From NCBI GenBank assembly GCA_963575745.1, contig CAUYUJ010014362.1, forward strand, positions 85,001 through 149,000: DNA of 64,000 nucleotides. The letters are read 5' to 3'. A program made the translations under genes and the position numbers. Of the stretch, positions 11,040-22,314 are shown one piece after another (position 1 is the stretch's first letter; each line of letters starts with the position of its first letter). This stretch comes from Prorocentrum cordatum. Taxonomy: Eukaryota > Sar > Dinophyceae > Prorocentrales > Prorocentraceae. The notes under the pieces were generated by a model that was given only the letters and a program-made list of their open reading frames with translations, was not told the origin of the DNA and ran no database searches.

Positions 11040-12030
11040 GACGCTATTCCCCCAAGGAGCTGCGGTGACGCCTCTATTCCGCTGGCGCCTGGTGAAGCTC
11101 AGGACGCCTCTATTCGGCCTGAAGCCTCTTTACCGTTGACGCCCATTGAAGCTCGTGAAGCCTCTACGGCCTGAAGCCTCTATTCGGCCTGAAGCTTGTA
11201 TTCGGCTTGTGACGCCTCTATTCGGCCTACGAATTGCGACGCACTGGTGGGGTGGCGATCCTAGACGCGCCTCTTCGGCCTGAAGCCTCTATTCCACTGA
11301 CGCCCATTGAAGCTGGTGAAGCCTCTATTCGGCCTGAAGCCCCTATTCCCCTGACGCCTATTGAAGCTCGTGAAGCCTCTATTCGGCCTGGAGCCTCTTT
11401 TCTCCCGACGCCCATTGAAGCTCGTGAAGCCTCTATTCGGCCCGAAGCCTCTGTTCCCCTGACGCCCGCTGAAGCTCGTGACGCCTCTATTCGGCCTGAA
11501 GCCCTTATTCCCCTGACGCCCGGTGAAGCTCGCGAAGCGTCTACTCGGCCTGAAGCCTCTATTCCACTGACGCCCATCGAAGCTCGGGAAGCCTCTATTC
11601 GGCCTGAAGCTTCTATTCCCCTGACGCCCATTGAAGCTCGGGACGCCTCTATTCGGCCTGAAGCTTCTATTCCCCTGCCGCCCATTGAAGCTCGTGAAGC
11701 CTCTATTCGGCCTGAAGCCTCTATTCCCCTGACGCCAGGTGAAGCTCGTGAAGCCTCTATTCGGCCTGAAGCCTTTATTCCCCTGGCGCCTGGTGAAGCT
11801 CGTGAAGCCTCTATTCGGCCCGAAGCCTCTGTTCCCCCTGACGCCCGTTGAAGCTCGTGAAGCCTCTATTCGGCCTGGAGCCTCTATTCCCCAGGCGCCC
11901 GGTGAAGCCCGTGACGCCTCTATTCGGCCTGAAGCCTCTATTCCCCTGACGCCCGTTGAAGCTCGTGACGCCTCTATTCGGCCTGAAGCTTCTATTCCCG
12001 TGACGCCCGGAGAAGCTCGTGACGCCTCGC
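11040..12030. repeat. 54-bp tandem repeat, about 17 copies
   Basis: The unit is CCTCTATTCGGCCTGAAG followed by CCTCTATTCC...GACGCCCATTGAAGCTCGTGAAG. Because 54 is a multiple of three, the plus strand stays open for 205 codons (11234-11851) with an 18-residue repeat (ASIRPEASIPLTPIEARE). No start context, flanking coding sequence or known family supports a real protein; a repetitive secreted protein cannot be excluded. Confidence 0.85.
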
Positions 12031-12039
12031 AGGTTTCGT

Positions 12040-12505
12040 GCCCCAGGGGAGGGCAAATCTACAAGCAAATACGTAAAACGCGAAAGACTCGTGCCCCTGG
12101 AAAGGGATCGTGCCCCAGGAGAGGGCCAATGACGCAAAGGACTCGTCTCCCATGATACGGCCACTCTATCAGCACGCACGTGAAGGTCGAATTATTCGCG
12201 CCCTAGGAGAGAGTCAATATGTAGGCACATACGTAAATCACTAAGAGGATTCGTGTTCTAAGAGAAGGCCGATCTATTGGCACATACGTTAAACACGAAA
12301 GGATTCGTGCCCCAGGGGAAGGCTAATCTGTATGCACACACGTAAGGCACGAAGGATTCATACTCCAAGAGAGGGCGAATCTAAAGGCACATACGTAAAG
12401 CACGAAGGGTTCGTGCCCCAGGAGAGGGCAAATCCATAGGCGCATACATAAAACACGCAAGGCTCATGCCCCAGGGGAGGGCAAATCTATAAGCAAATAC
12501 GTTTT
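12040..12505. repeat. ~53-bp repeat family, array 1
   Basis: Units read GATTCGTGCCCCAGGAGAGG, then CAAATCTATAGGCACATACGTAAA. Copies start near 12195, 12247, 12300, 12353, 12407 and 12461. A second array of the same family lies at 14528-14830. From 12505 to 12740 no gene is seen. Confidence 0.8.
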
Positions 12506-12740
12506 TAACAAATTACCCTGTGAGTACCCAACCCATTTGTATCATGGGAAACGACGAGTTGGCCGAAACTTGCATGGACAATCAAATTGCAGGATCCGGT
12601 GTTTGATATGTAAGCTACTTGGGACACGCGCCTATGGAATGATGCGCAGGAGAACCGTACAAGAACGAGGGGCGACAACTACAGGCTCGAAGAGGACATG
12701 GGGAGTCGGGAACGAAGAGCAGGAGAAAGACGTGCGGGAA

Positions 12741-14345
12741 GCCCACTGTGCTGGGCCCCTCAGCAGCCCTCGAAAGTGGCGACAGTTTCACAGATCGCAG
12801 CCCCCCAGGGATGGCGAGGTCAAATCTGAGTCTGCGGTAAGTACCCACTGTGCTGGGCCCCTCAGCAGCCCTCGAAAGTAACGACAGTTTCACAGATCGC
12901 AGCCCCCCAGGGATGGCGAGGTCTAATCTGAGTCTGCGGTGAATACCTTCTGTGCTGTGCCCCTCAGCAGCCCTCGAAAGTGACGACAGGTTCACAGATC
13001 GCAGCCCCCCCAGGGATGGCGAGGTCTAATCTGAGTCTGCGGTGAGTACCCAGTGTGCTGGGCCCCTCAGCAGCCCTCGAAAGTGGCGACAGTTTCACAG
13101 ATCGCAGCCCCCCAGGGATTGCGAGGTCAAATTTTAGTTTGCGGTAAGTGCCCACTGTGCTGGGCCCCCCAGCAGGCCTCGAAAGTGGCGACAGTCTCAC
13201 AGATCGCAGCCCCCCAGGGATGGCGAGGTCTGATTTGAATCTGCGGCGAGTGCCCACTGTGCTGGGCCCCCCAGCAGGCCTCGAAAGTGGCGACAGTTTC
13301 ACAGATCGCAGCCCCCCAGGGATGGCGAGGTCTAATTTGAATCCGCCGTGAGTACCCACTGTGCTGGGCCCCCCAGCAGGCCTCGAAAGTGGCGACAGTT
13401 TCACAGATCGCAGCCCCCCAGGGATGGCGAGGTCTAATTTGAGTCCGCCGTGGGCGTCACTGTGCTGGGCCCCCCAGCAGGCCTCGAAAGTGGCGACAGT
13501 TTCACAGATCGCAGCCCCCCAGGGATGGCGAGGTCTAATTTGAATCCGCCGTGGGTACCCACTGTGCTGGGCCCCCCAGCAGGCCTCGAAAGTGGCGACA
13601 GTTTCACAGATCGCAGCCCCCCAGGGATGGCGAGGTCTAATTTGAATCTGCGGTGAGTACCCACTGTGCTGGGCCCCCCAGCAGGCCTCGAAAGTGGCGA
13701 CAGTTTCACAGATCGCAGCCCCCCAGGGATGGCGAGGTCTAATTTGAGTCCGCGGTGAGTACCCACTGTGCTGGGCCCCCCAGCAGGCCTCGAAAGTGGC
13801 GACAGTTTCACAGATCGCAGCCCCCCAGGGATGGCGAGGTGCAATTTCAATCCGCCGTGTGTACCCACTGTGCTGGGCCCCCCAGCAGGCCTCGAAAGTG
13901 GCGACAGTTTCACAGATCGCAGCCCCCCAGGGATGGCGAGGTGCAATTTCAATCCGCCGTGTGTACCCACTGTGCTGGGCCCCCCAGCAGGCCTCGAAAG
14001 TGGCGACAGTTTCACAGATCGCAGCCCCCCAGGGATGGCGAGGTGCAATTTCAATCCGCCGTGTGTACCCACTGTGCTGGGCCCCCCAGCAGGCCTCGAA
14101 AGTGGCGACAGTTTCACAGATCGCAGCCCCCCAGGGATGGCGAGGTGCAATTTCAATCCGCCGTGTGTACCCACTGTGCTGGGCCCCCCAGCAGGCCTCG
14201 AAAGTCGCGACAGTTTCACAGATCGCAGCCCCCCAGGGATGGCGAGGTGCAATTTCAATCCGCCGTGTGTACCCGCTGTGCTGGGCCCCCAGCAGGCCTC
14301 GAAAGTGGCGACAGTTTCACAGATCGCAGCCCCCCAGCTGGCACG
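12741..14345. repeat. 102-bp tandem satellite, 15-16 copies
   Basis: Each unit contains ACCCACTGTGCTGGGCCC, CAGCAGGCCTCGAAAGTGGC and GACAGTTTCACAGATCGCAG. Spacing measured at 13761, 13863 and 13965 is exactly 102. The period is 34 codons, so long frames persist on both strands (for example 13434-14363 minus, 309 codons). Copies at 13760-14270 are almost identical; the leftmost copies are more diverged and carry CAGCAGCCCT in place of CAGCAGGCCT. Confidence 0.92.
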
Positions 14346-14483
14346 CAGCGACGAGCGAGGCAAAAGGCAAGGGGGAAGAGAAGGGCGGGAAGGAAGAAAG
14401 GAGACGCGCGAGCAGTGCTCTATTCAAAACGAGAACCCAACGCAGGAGGGTTGGGAATCAGATTCCTGTCCCTGGTAAAGGCC

Positions 14484-14486
<3 letters not shown>

Positions 14487-14525
<39 letters not shown>
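14487..14525. repeat. TA dinucleotide microsatellite
   Basis: About 19 TA units. Confidence 0.95.
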
Positions 14526-14526
<1 letters not shown>

Positions 14527-14527
14527 G

Positions 14528-14830
14528 CGAAAGACAAAGGACTCGTGCCCCAGGAGAGGGCCAACCTATACGCACATGTGTAAAACACAAAGAATTCGCG
14601 CCCCAAAAGAAGGTAAATCTCTAGGCATCACGTAACACGCTAAGGATTCGCGCTCCATGATACAGCCAATACATTATAAGCACGCGCGTAAAACACTTAG
14701 CATTCGTGCCCCAAGAGTAGGCAAATCTATAGGCACATACGTGAAACGCAATGGAGTCGTGCCCCAAGAGAAGGCCAATCTATTGGCACATACGCTTAAC
14801 ACAAAAGGATTCGCGCCACAGGAGAAGGCC
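14528..14830. repeat. ~53-bp repeat family, array 2
   Basis: Six copies of the unit seen at 12040-12505, with the CGTGCCCCAGGAG-type start at about 14540, 14592, 14643, 14700, 14753 and 14806. A single further piece sits at about 15030-15060. Confidence 0.8.
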
Positions 14831-15025
14831 AAGACAGCTCCAGGAGGCACCGGGAGGGGCCAAGACAACCCCAGAAGACACCAGGAGGTCCCAGGAAGCC
14901 TCGGGGAGCCCTGGGAGGCCCCAGGAGGCTCCAGGAGACTCCAGGAAGCTCCAAAGAGCCGCAGGAAGCTCCAGGAGGCCCCAGGAAGCCCAAGGAGGCC
15001 CCAGGAAGCCCGAGGAGAGGACCAA
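14830..15025. repeat. CCAGGAGGC/CCAGGAAGC array
   Basis: Short units related to the CCAAGAGGCCCC family but with CCAGGA in place of CCAAGA. Confidence 0.7.
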
Positions 15026-15213
15026 TCTATTATAGGCACATGCGTTAAACAGAAAGGATTGTGAAGCCACCCTGACCGCGCCGCACCGGTGACACGCTAC
15101 CAACGGATCCATCCTGTGGGCTCCTGGGGTTTTCCGCCTCAAGAAGGTCCTGGGTGGCCTCGAGAAACACCCATGAGGCCCCATGAGACCCCCAAGAAGA
15201 CCAAACGAGGCCC

Positions 15214-15446
15214 CAAGAGGCCCCAAAAAGGCCCCCCAGGAGGCTTCAAAACAGCATCCAAGAGCCCGACGAGAAACCTGTTTCTCGTCGGCCGCCCCCG
15301 CCGCCGCCGGACGCCGCCGCCCGATGGGGCTGGGTTGCGGGTCCAAGGCCTCCTGGATGTTCGTTTGGGGGTCTCTTGGGAGGTTTCTCGTCGGGCTCTT
15401 GGAAGCCGTTTTGAAGCCTCCTGGGGGGCGGTTTTGGGGCCTCTTA
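15214..15446. repeat. Long inverted repeat, ~65-bp arms
   Basis: 15214-15279 and 15382-15446 are reverse complements with about five mismatches by eye; the arms share AAGAGGCCCCAAAA, GCCCCCCAGGAGGCTTCAAA and AAGAGCCCGACGAGAAACC. A smaller perfect palindrome (CCGACGAGAAAC/GTTTCTCGTCGG) sits at the inner edge of the left arm. The outer sequence is CCAAGAGG-type in opposite orientations. Confidence 0.8.
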
Positions 15447-15454
15447 GGATTCTT

Positions 15455-16222
15455 TTTTGATCAACTTGGGGAGGGGTCTTGTCTAGTAGAAGGTGCCGCA
15501 CAGGAGGTGGGGCACGCCTACCACCCATGATTATGTTTTAATCAACTTGGGGAGGGCTCTTGCCTATCAGAGGGTGCCGCACAGCAAAGGGGCATGTCTA
15601 GCACCAAGGATTATGTTTCGATTAACTTGGGGAGGGGTCTTGCAGCAAAGGGGCTCACCTTGGAGAGGGTGCCGCACAGCAAAGGGGCACATCTAGCGCC
15701 AAGGATTCTTGTTTAATCAACTTAGGGAGGGGTCTTGCCTATCAGAGGGTGCCGCACAGCAAAGGGGCATGTCTAGCACCAATGATCATTTGTTCATCAA
15801 CTTGGGGAGGGGTCTTCCCCAGCATAGGGCGCCGCACAGCAAAAGGCATGTCTAGCACCAGGGATTATGTTTTAATTAACATGGGGAGGGGTCTTGCCTA
15901 GCAGAAGGTGCCGCGCAGCAAAGGATTTTGGAGAGGGTGCCGCACAGCAAAGGGGCACGCCTAGCACCAAGGATTCTTTTTTAATCAACTTGATGAGGGG
16001 TCTTGCCTAGCAGAAGGTGCCGCACAACAGATGGGGCACGCCTAGCGCCAATGATTCTTATTAAATCAACTTGGAGAGGGCTCTTGCCTATCAGAGGGTG
16101 CCGCACAGCAGAGGGGCATGTCCAGCACCAAGGAGTCATGGTTTAATCAACTTGGCGAGGGGTCTTGCCTAGCAAAGGTGCCGCACTGCAGACGGGCATG
16201 TCCAGCACCAGGGATTCTTATG
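15455..16222. repeat. ~80-bp satellite, array 1 (nine to ten copies)
   Basis: The unit is ATCAACTTGGGGAGGGGTCT, TGCCTAGCAGAAGGTGCCGC, ACAGCAAAGGGGCACGTCTA, GCACCAAGGATTCTTGTTTA. Spacing is 79-81 bases with a few truncated units. The family recurs at 25690-26200, 29490-30730 and 31845-32065. Confidence 0.88.
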
Positions 16223-16223
16223 T

Positions 16224-17315
16224 GATCCCACCAGCCCTCTGGGCGTAGGTGGTTTAGGGAATTTCCTCTTCCATCTTCCCCCCTTCCCCTTCGGGGAGGG
16301 GTTTACCCCTCCACCTAACCCCCTCCCCTGGACCTGGACGGGGGGTTCAGCGACGCGTTGGAGCGTCCAAGATGGCCCAAGACGGCTCCAAGAGGGCCTC
16401 GGAGAGGCCAAGATGACCTCCAAGATGCCTCGAGATAACCCAAGATGCCTCAAGATGGCTCTCCAGATGCTCCAAGAGGCCCCAAGATCGCCCCAAGACG
16501 ACTCCAAGAGGCCTCCGAGACTTCCAAGGAGACCCCCCAAGAGGCCAAACTCCTTCAAAAACCTAAGGAAAACCAATGAATGTTGCCTTCTCGCCGTTTC
16601 GCTTCCGATGGCCTTCCGAGGCCTAAAGATGGTTCCAAGAGGGCCCAAGATAGCCCCAAAAGGGGCCCAAGAGAGCCTCAAGACGGCCCCAAGAGCGCCC
16701 AAGAGCGCTCCAAGAGCGCCTCAAGATGAGCCCAAGAGGCGATTTTAGAGGATCTAGAGGGGCGGGGCTAATTAACCCCACCCTCTTCTTTGATCGATCG
16801 CCTCCAAGATGGCCCCAAGAGGCGCCCAGGAAGAGGCGCCAAGATGGCCCCAAGATGGCCCCAAGAGGTCCCCAAGAGGCTCCCCGAGGCACCCAAGACG
16901 CCCCAAGAGGCCTCCGGGACCGCCAAGACGCTCCCAAGACGCCCTAAGAGGCCTTCAGGACGCCCCCGAGAGACATCCGAAGAGACTCCGAGAGGCATCC
17001 AAGAGGCCTCTGGCCATTCTGCTCGCCCTTCTCCTCATCCTCCTCCTCATTATCGTCCTGTTCCTCCTCCTCCTCCTCCTCATCATCATCATCATCCGCC
17101 TATTGTTCCTCCTCCCTCCTCCTTCCTCCCGCTCCCCCTCCTCCTCCTTCAGTTCCTCCTCCTCCTCATCCTCCTCATCCTCTTCCGATTCCTCCTCCAT
17201 CCTCGCCGTCTTGGGTAAGACGGGTTCCCCGGCCTTTTGTTACTCTGTACGCTCCCTCACTTCCCTGATCACCTCCATTCGCCTGGGCATCGTTACTGGA
17301 TGGGTTGGTGGGGAT
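16224..17315. mobile_element. ~1.09-kb unit with inverted ends, copy 1
   Basis: The left end reads ATCCCACCAGCCCTCTGGGC (from 16225) and the right end GGATGGGTTGGTGGGGAT (17298-17315), whose reverse complement ATCCCCACCAACCCATCC matches the left end with one inserted C. Inside lie a CCAAGATGGCCC/CCAAGAGGCCCC array (16370-17010) and a CTC/CAT microsatellite (17020-17210). A copy with the same left end, array and right end occupies 38864-39870. No transposase frame is visible, so if mobile it would be non-autonomous. Confidence 0.55.
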
Positions 17316-17690
17316 ACTTTTTTGATTGGCGGCTCCGAGGACAGATCCAGGAAGCGGGGCAACGTCCGGGGCGACTGAAACGAGGATAATGGCCGCAGTG
17401 GCGTGTGCACATGCCAGGGACAAAATGACCCTCATTAAGAGGTGACCGGCTCAGACATCCCAGCAGGTGGGGACGCAGAGGCGCGGCGACCGGCGGCGGA
17501 ACGGGGGGGAGAAGTCGCCCTTTCGGCGCCAAGCTCCAGCCGAACCACAAACGGGGGCAAGAGAGAGGGGAGAGAGCGAACACGAAGAGGCAGAAAAGGG
17601 GGAGAGAGCGAGCGCGAGCGATTAACTCAGACTCACTGCGGCACCCCGGGTGAACGATGGTGCGGCAAAAGAGGCCTGACTCGTCAAGGC
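17316..17690. other. Stretch without a recognisable gene
   Basis: Nothing recognisable beyond a GAGAGAGGGGAGAGAG purine tract near 17565-17620. Confidence 0.45.
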
Positions 17691-18870
17691 TCACTGGAGC
17701 TAAGGTGTGGCTGAACCGCGTCAGGTCCATCCAGTAGAGAAGGACCACTGGTGTGCGCTCACGAGGCTGAGCCACCTCCAGCCGGTAGCCAATACGAGCA
17801 CATCGTCTCCGATTCACGCAGTTCGGGGGCACAACGATGCAAGGTACAGACGAGGGCTGGTAGCCAGGGCTGCTCTGAAGAGAGCGACCACGAACTGCAG
17901 AAGGCTGAACCACTCAATGCAGGGCCGCTCACTTGCAAAGGTGTGGCTGATCCACGTCAGAGCGCCATCCAGTAGAGAACGACCACGGTGTGCGCTCACG
18001 AGGCTGAGCCACCTCCAGCCGGTAGCCAGTGCGTGCACATCGTTTCCGACTCACGCAGTTCGGGGGCACAACGATGCAAAGTACAAACGAGGGCTGGTAG
18101 CCGGGGCTGTTCTGAAGAGAACGACCACGAACTGCATAAGGCTGAACCACTCAATACAAGGCCGCTCACTTGCAAAGGTGTTGTGTGCGTTCACGAGGCT
18201 GAGCCACCTCCAGCCGGTAGCCAGCGCGTGCACATCGCATCCGACTCACGCAGTTCGGGGGCGCAACGATGCAAAGTACTGACGAGGACTGGTAGCCGGG
18301 GCTGCTCTGAAGAGAGCGACCACGAACTGCAGAAGGCCGAACCACTCAATGCAGGGCCGATCACTTGACGAAGCCAAACACCGGGTGTCACCGAGTGCAT
18401 GGCTGACAGTTGCACCCAACCACACCTGCCACGCTGCCCGTGCGGAAGCCGAATACCCCGACGCCGGTGGCGTGACGATGGCTGGCGGCTACCGAGCTGC
18501 TGGGCCGCACCGCTCGCAGGCGGCGTGCTGACCGCGGGCCAAGACAGAACCATGGCCGGGTCGGCGACGGACCAGGGCGGGCCACAGGCAGGAGGGGGGC
18601 ACAGCCAAAAGCCGCTGAGCACTGGCGTCAATGAGGGGTGTCGGGGCACCGTCCCACAAGAGACCAGTTGCGTGCTTGCACGAGGCGGACAACCACCAGC
18701 TGGTAGCCGGCCCACATACATCGTATCCGACTCACGCAGTTCGGGGGCACAACGACGCAATGTCCCGGCGAGGGCTGGGGCTGCGGGCGCGCCGAGAAGA
18801 GCGAAACGAACATGAGCCGCGGAAGGCTGCACCACTCGATGCGGGGCCGCTCGCTGACGAAGCCAATCAC
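17690..18870. repeat. ~237-bp tandem module, three good copies and one diverged copy
   Basis: TGCGCTCACGAGGCTGAGCC recurs at 17754 and 17991 (237 bases apart), with a shortened copy from 18186. A weaker copy, recognised by ATCC(A)GACTCACGCAGTTCGG and the GGAAGGCTG(A/C)ACCACTC end, lies at about 18665-18860. Fragments of the same end motif recur at 18990-19040 and 40340-40380. Confidence 0.78.
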
Positions 18871-20440
18871 CATGCATGGGGGGCCCGAAACTCCGTGGGC
18901 AGGCGCAGGGCGGACGCTCTTCAACGGTCGATGCAAGCTCGGGGGGGGGGGGGGGCGCAGCCACAAGCCGCAGAGACTTGTGAATGATAGGGCCGCGGAA
19001 GGCTGCGCCACTCGATGCGGGGCCGCTCACTGACGAAGCCAACGCACGCTGTTAATTGGCGGGGGGCGCAGCCATAAGCCGCAGAGACTTGCGAACAAGA
19101 GGAGGGGGGCGCAGCCAAAAGCCGCTGGACACAGATAATGATACACTGGGCCTCCATGCACGGAACTTCCCGACCACGGGCGCGGCGCCCTTGTAGTAGA
19201 ATCAAGGCTGAATCGGCAGCGAGGGACCGAAGCTCCCTGGGCCGGTCTCAGGGCGAGCGCGCATCTGCCGCCGCGGCAATCTTCGCATGGGGGGGGGGGC
19301 AGCCAAAAGCCGCAGAGACATTGCGATTGAATGAGGAGGAAGAGGAGAGACGGAGGAGGAGGGAAGGGCGGCCCTCAGGAGCGGGGCAGTCTGCTCGGAG
19401 CCCGCTCGTCCATCGACGCCTGACGGTCGCTGACGCGAGGCGCCCGCCGCTGCAAGGGGGGGTCTGGCGGCGGCCTGCCCCCTTGGTGGGTGGCCGGCGC
19501 CGTCCAATTCCATGGGCGCGCGTTGATTCTCTCCAGATGCCGTCCACGGACGCCTCTAGGTTCCCTACGGGAGACGCGTTCACGGCCTCTGGGGGCCGAG
19601 TGGAACCTGCAGCTGGGCCTCCGTGCCTCACACAGGGTACCCTTCACAGTACCTGCTGTCCAACGGTCCATTGCTGTTCCTCCTCGGCCTCCTGCAGGGG
19701 GGGGGGCAGCCAAAAGCCGCAGAACACAGGAACTCGGCGCGGGGAGGAGGTCGCAGGGACATCCCGGCAGTGCGCCGGCACATGTGGACCACGCTGAAGA
19801 GGGTGGCGCCGCCGCCACCGCTGACCGACAGAAACGGGATGCAAGAGTACCAGAGCCACAGACGGCGGACCCAGGACCAGCGGCGGCGCCCCAGGATGCA
19901 AGCCACAGGAGAGCCCGCGGGACACGCGGCCCGTGCCCACTGCATCCGCTGAGTCCACACTTCAGCACTGTACCTCATGACAAACGGTCCACGGTTGTTC
20001 CCCATGGCCTCCTGCGGGGGGGGGCGCAGCCAAAAGCCGCTGGACACAGGTGCACGGCGGGGGGGGGGGGCTGCAGGGACATCCCGGCAGGCGCGCCGGC
20101 CCCCCGAGAGACGTCGGCAGGTATATCTATAGCTGGACAACGTTAGTCGCCGGCTAAGGTGAGCTATGGCACCCCGCCGTCAGCCACCGCTGACCGACAG
20201 AAACGGGATGCAAGAGTACCAGAGCCACAGAGGGCGGACCCGGGACCAGCGGCGGCCCCCCAGGGAGCCCGGCGCCAGGATGCAAGCCACAGGAGAAGCC
20301 GCGGGACACGCCATCCTTCACACACTGCAGTCGCTGAGTCCACTTCTGCACTGCACCTCTTGTCCAACGGTCCATAGTTGTTCCTCCACGGCCTCCTGCA
20401 GGGGGGGGGGGGGGGCGCAGCCCAAAGCCGCTGAACACAG
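18585..20440. repeat. Recurrent poly-G plus GCAGCCAAAAGCCGC motif
   Basis: A run of 6-14 G is followed directly by (C)GCAGCCAAAAGCCGC and AGAGAC, TGGACAC or TGAACAC at about 18590, 18941, 19058, 19105, 19288, 19695, 20016 and 20400. Spacing is irregular, so this is a dispersed signature rather than a simple tandem unit. Confidence 0.8.
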
Positions 20441-20475
20441 GTGCACGGTGGGGGGTGGAAAACTGCAGGGATGGT
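19630..20475. repeat. ~320-375-bp tandem module, about 2.5 copies
   Basis: TCCAACGGTCCA...GGCCTCCTGCAGGGGGG occurs near 19660, 19978 and 20354. The block ACCGCTGACCGACAGAAACG to ATGCAAGCCACAGGAG occurs at about 19818-19910 and 20186-20295. Confidence 0.78.
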
Positions 20476-22310
20476 ATATTCCATGGAGATGCACGGCACG
20501 TCCGACAACAGCACGTCAGAACCAAGGGAGAGAAAGTATGAGACCCCCAATCGCGCTGATGAGTACGGTGTACAACTCGTAGTCAACAGAGGAGGTGGAT
20601 CTCAGAGTAGAGATCCAGACTGCCCACGGCATCGCCACAAGCGCAGCACGCAGACAGGGGAGAAAAATACTGAGGTCGACGGTATAGCCACGCACGCAGC
20701 ACGTGAACAACAGCCAAGATGAAGAAGTAGAAGTTCTGAACGAAACAGAAGTCGAGACGCGACGCAGGATGCGCCGGGCAGCAACGGGCCTGCTGCCAGA
20801 GACCATCCTCCACGCACCTTGCCCCCACGAGTGCGATGCCGTTTACAGAGTGTGAGCCAGCAGAGTGTGTATGCAAGAGCCCCATCTATAATTGGACATC
20901 CAAGTGACATGGCAGCACCTGCACGCCGAGAACATCTGCGCATGAGGGGGGTGCAGCTAACCGCCGCGAGACACACTCTCAGCAGGGCAGCGACGGGCCT
21001 GCTGCCAGCGACCGCCCTCGCGCACCAGATCCCCGCGCGTGCGATGCCACGAGGAGGGTAGCGAGGCTCTTGTTGGGAGACAGCCCACCACTGTTTCCTG
21101 CGCTTCTTGGGGGCCAGGTTGTTCGGGTGGCCCTTTGCCGCGTGGCGATCACTGCTCACACCTCCGCTCCGACCCAGGTGCAGCGAGTCCAGTCGACGCC
21201 GAGGCCCAGCGCGTCGCTGAGGACCCGTACGTCGCACTTGTGGCTGCGGAAGGATTCCAGGAAGAGGTGGCAGGTTTGCGGGTCGTGCCGATGCGGGTCG
21301 AGTGCGCCCTTGCTTCCGGGCACAGACTGCCGCTTGGCGAAAGCGTGCCGGGTGCCAGTGGACATTGGCCCCAATGCGACTTGGAGTCGTCGCGTCGCCT
21401 CGCCTGGTGTTGTTGATTCCTGTTTTGTACAGCTGTTGTCCCGTGTCGGGGTCCTTGGGCTCTGGCCATTGACGCGGGTCGGGCCTCTAGTGCCGCCATG
21501 TATCCTGGCCGCAAGTCTCCACGGTACCGGCCTCGTTGTCCTGGCTGGGGGGCTCGCGATCTGCTCGCAACAGCTCCAGCTGTTCGCCCGGCAGGGCTTG
21601 GCGGGGAGATGCAAGCCGCATGGTTGGCCGCCAGGCTGGGGTCGGATCGCGCCCGGCGGCCAGGGCAGACGCGGCCTTGTGCCAAGTGGGGAAGGGCCCC
21701 TTTCGCTGGGTTTCGCCTTCGGGCCTGTGCCCGTCGTCGCCCCCAGGTGCGCCCCCTTTGGACAGCGCAGGACTCTCGCCGGTCTCTAGGGCACCGCTGG
21801 TTGTGCCGGGCGCGCGCACGCTCGGCGGCGCGGCCTCCATAGCCGGGGCGCGAGCTGCTTTGCCAGTGGTGCCCTGGACGCCTGGCGAGGGCGCCTGGGG
21901 TTCGTCGTCCGCAAGGAGCTCACTGACAGGGGAAGGGGGGCGAATAGCAGGTTTCGCCCGACGAGTCAGCGGATGGCTTCGCTGTCCTGCGTCTGGACGG
22001 TTGCTCCGTGGCCCCCCTGCTGGGCGCGCGGCGCCCCCAGAGGACTGCTGACGGACTGATTGCTCTGAGGGGGGTACTCCGCGGTTTCCGCGGCCTCCGC
22101 CGTCTCCGCCGCGACTTCCCACTCTTTTCCTCTGCCCTGCTGGCGCGGCTGAAGGGGGGGTGGGGTAGTGTGAGCTGTGCACTGGTCACTGCAAGCAACC
22201 GCCTCTCGACTCCCCACTGGAACGTCCTCGTCAGACGACGATCGATTCCCCTCTGGGACGTCATCATTGGTCAACGAAGCGGGGGGTGGCATGTTGCTGC
22301 TGCTGCTGCT
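20476..22310. other. Stretch without a confidently recognised gene
   Basis: A short duplicated block (GGGCCTGCTGCCAG, then CGAGTGCGATGCC or CGTGCGATGCC) occurs near 20785 and 20995. Several Ser/Pro-rich minus-strand frames between 21150 and 22180 have no recognisable domain. A TGCTGCTGC triplet tract at 22291-22312 precedes the LHC-like fragment. Confidence 0.4.
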
Positions 22311-22314
22311 GCTA

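Noticed and set aside
11234-11851. Repetitive surface protein gene
   Set aside because: An 18-residue repeat is attractive, but no signal peptide, start context, unique ends or splice sites are visible, and the array extends beyond the frame on both sides. Kept only as a repeat.
12741-14345. CRISPR array
   Set aside because: The 102-bp units are contiguous without unique spacers, and all other evidence is eukaryotic.
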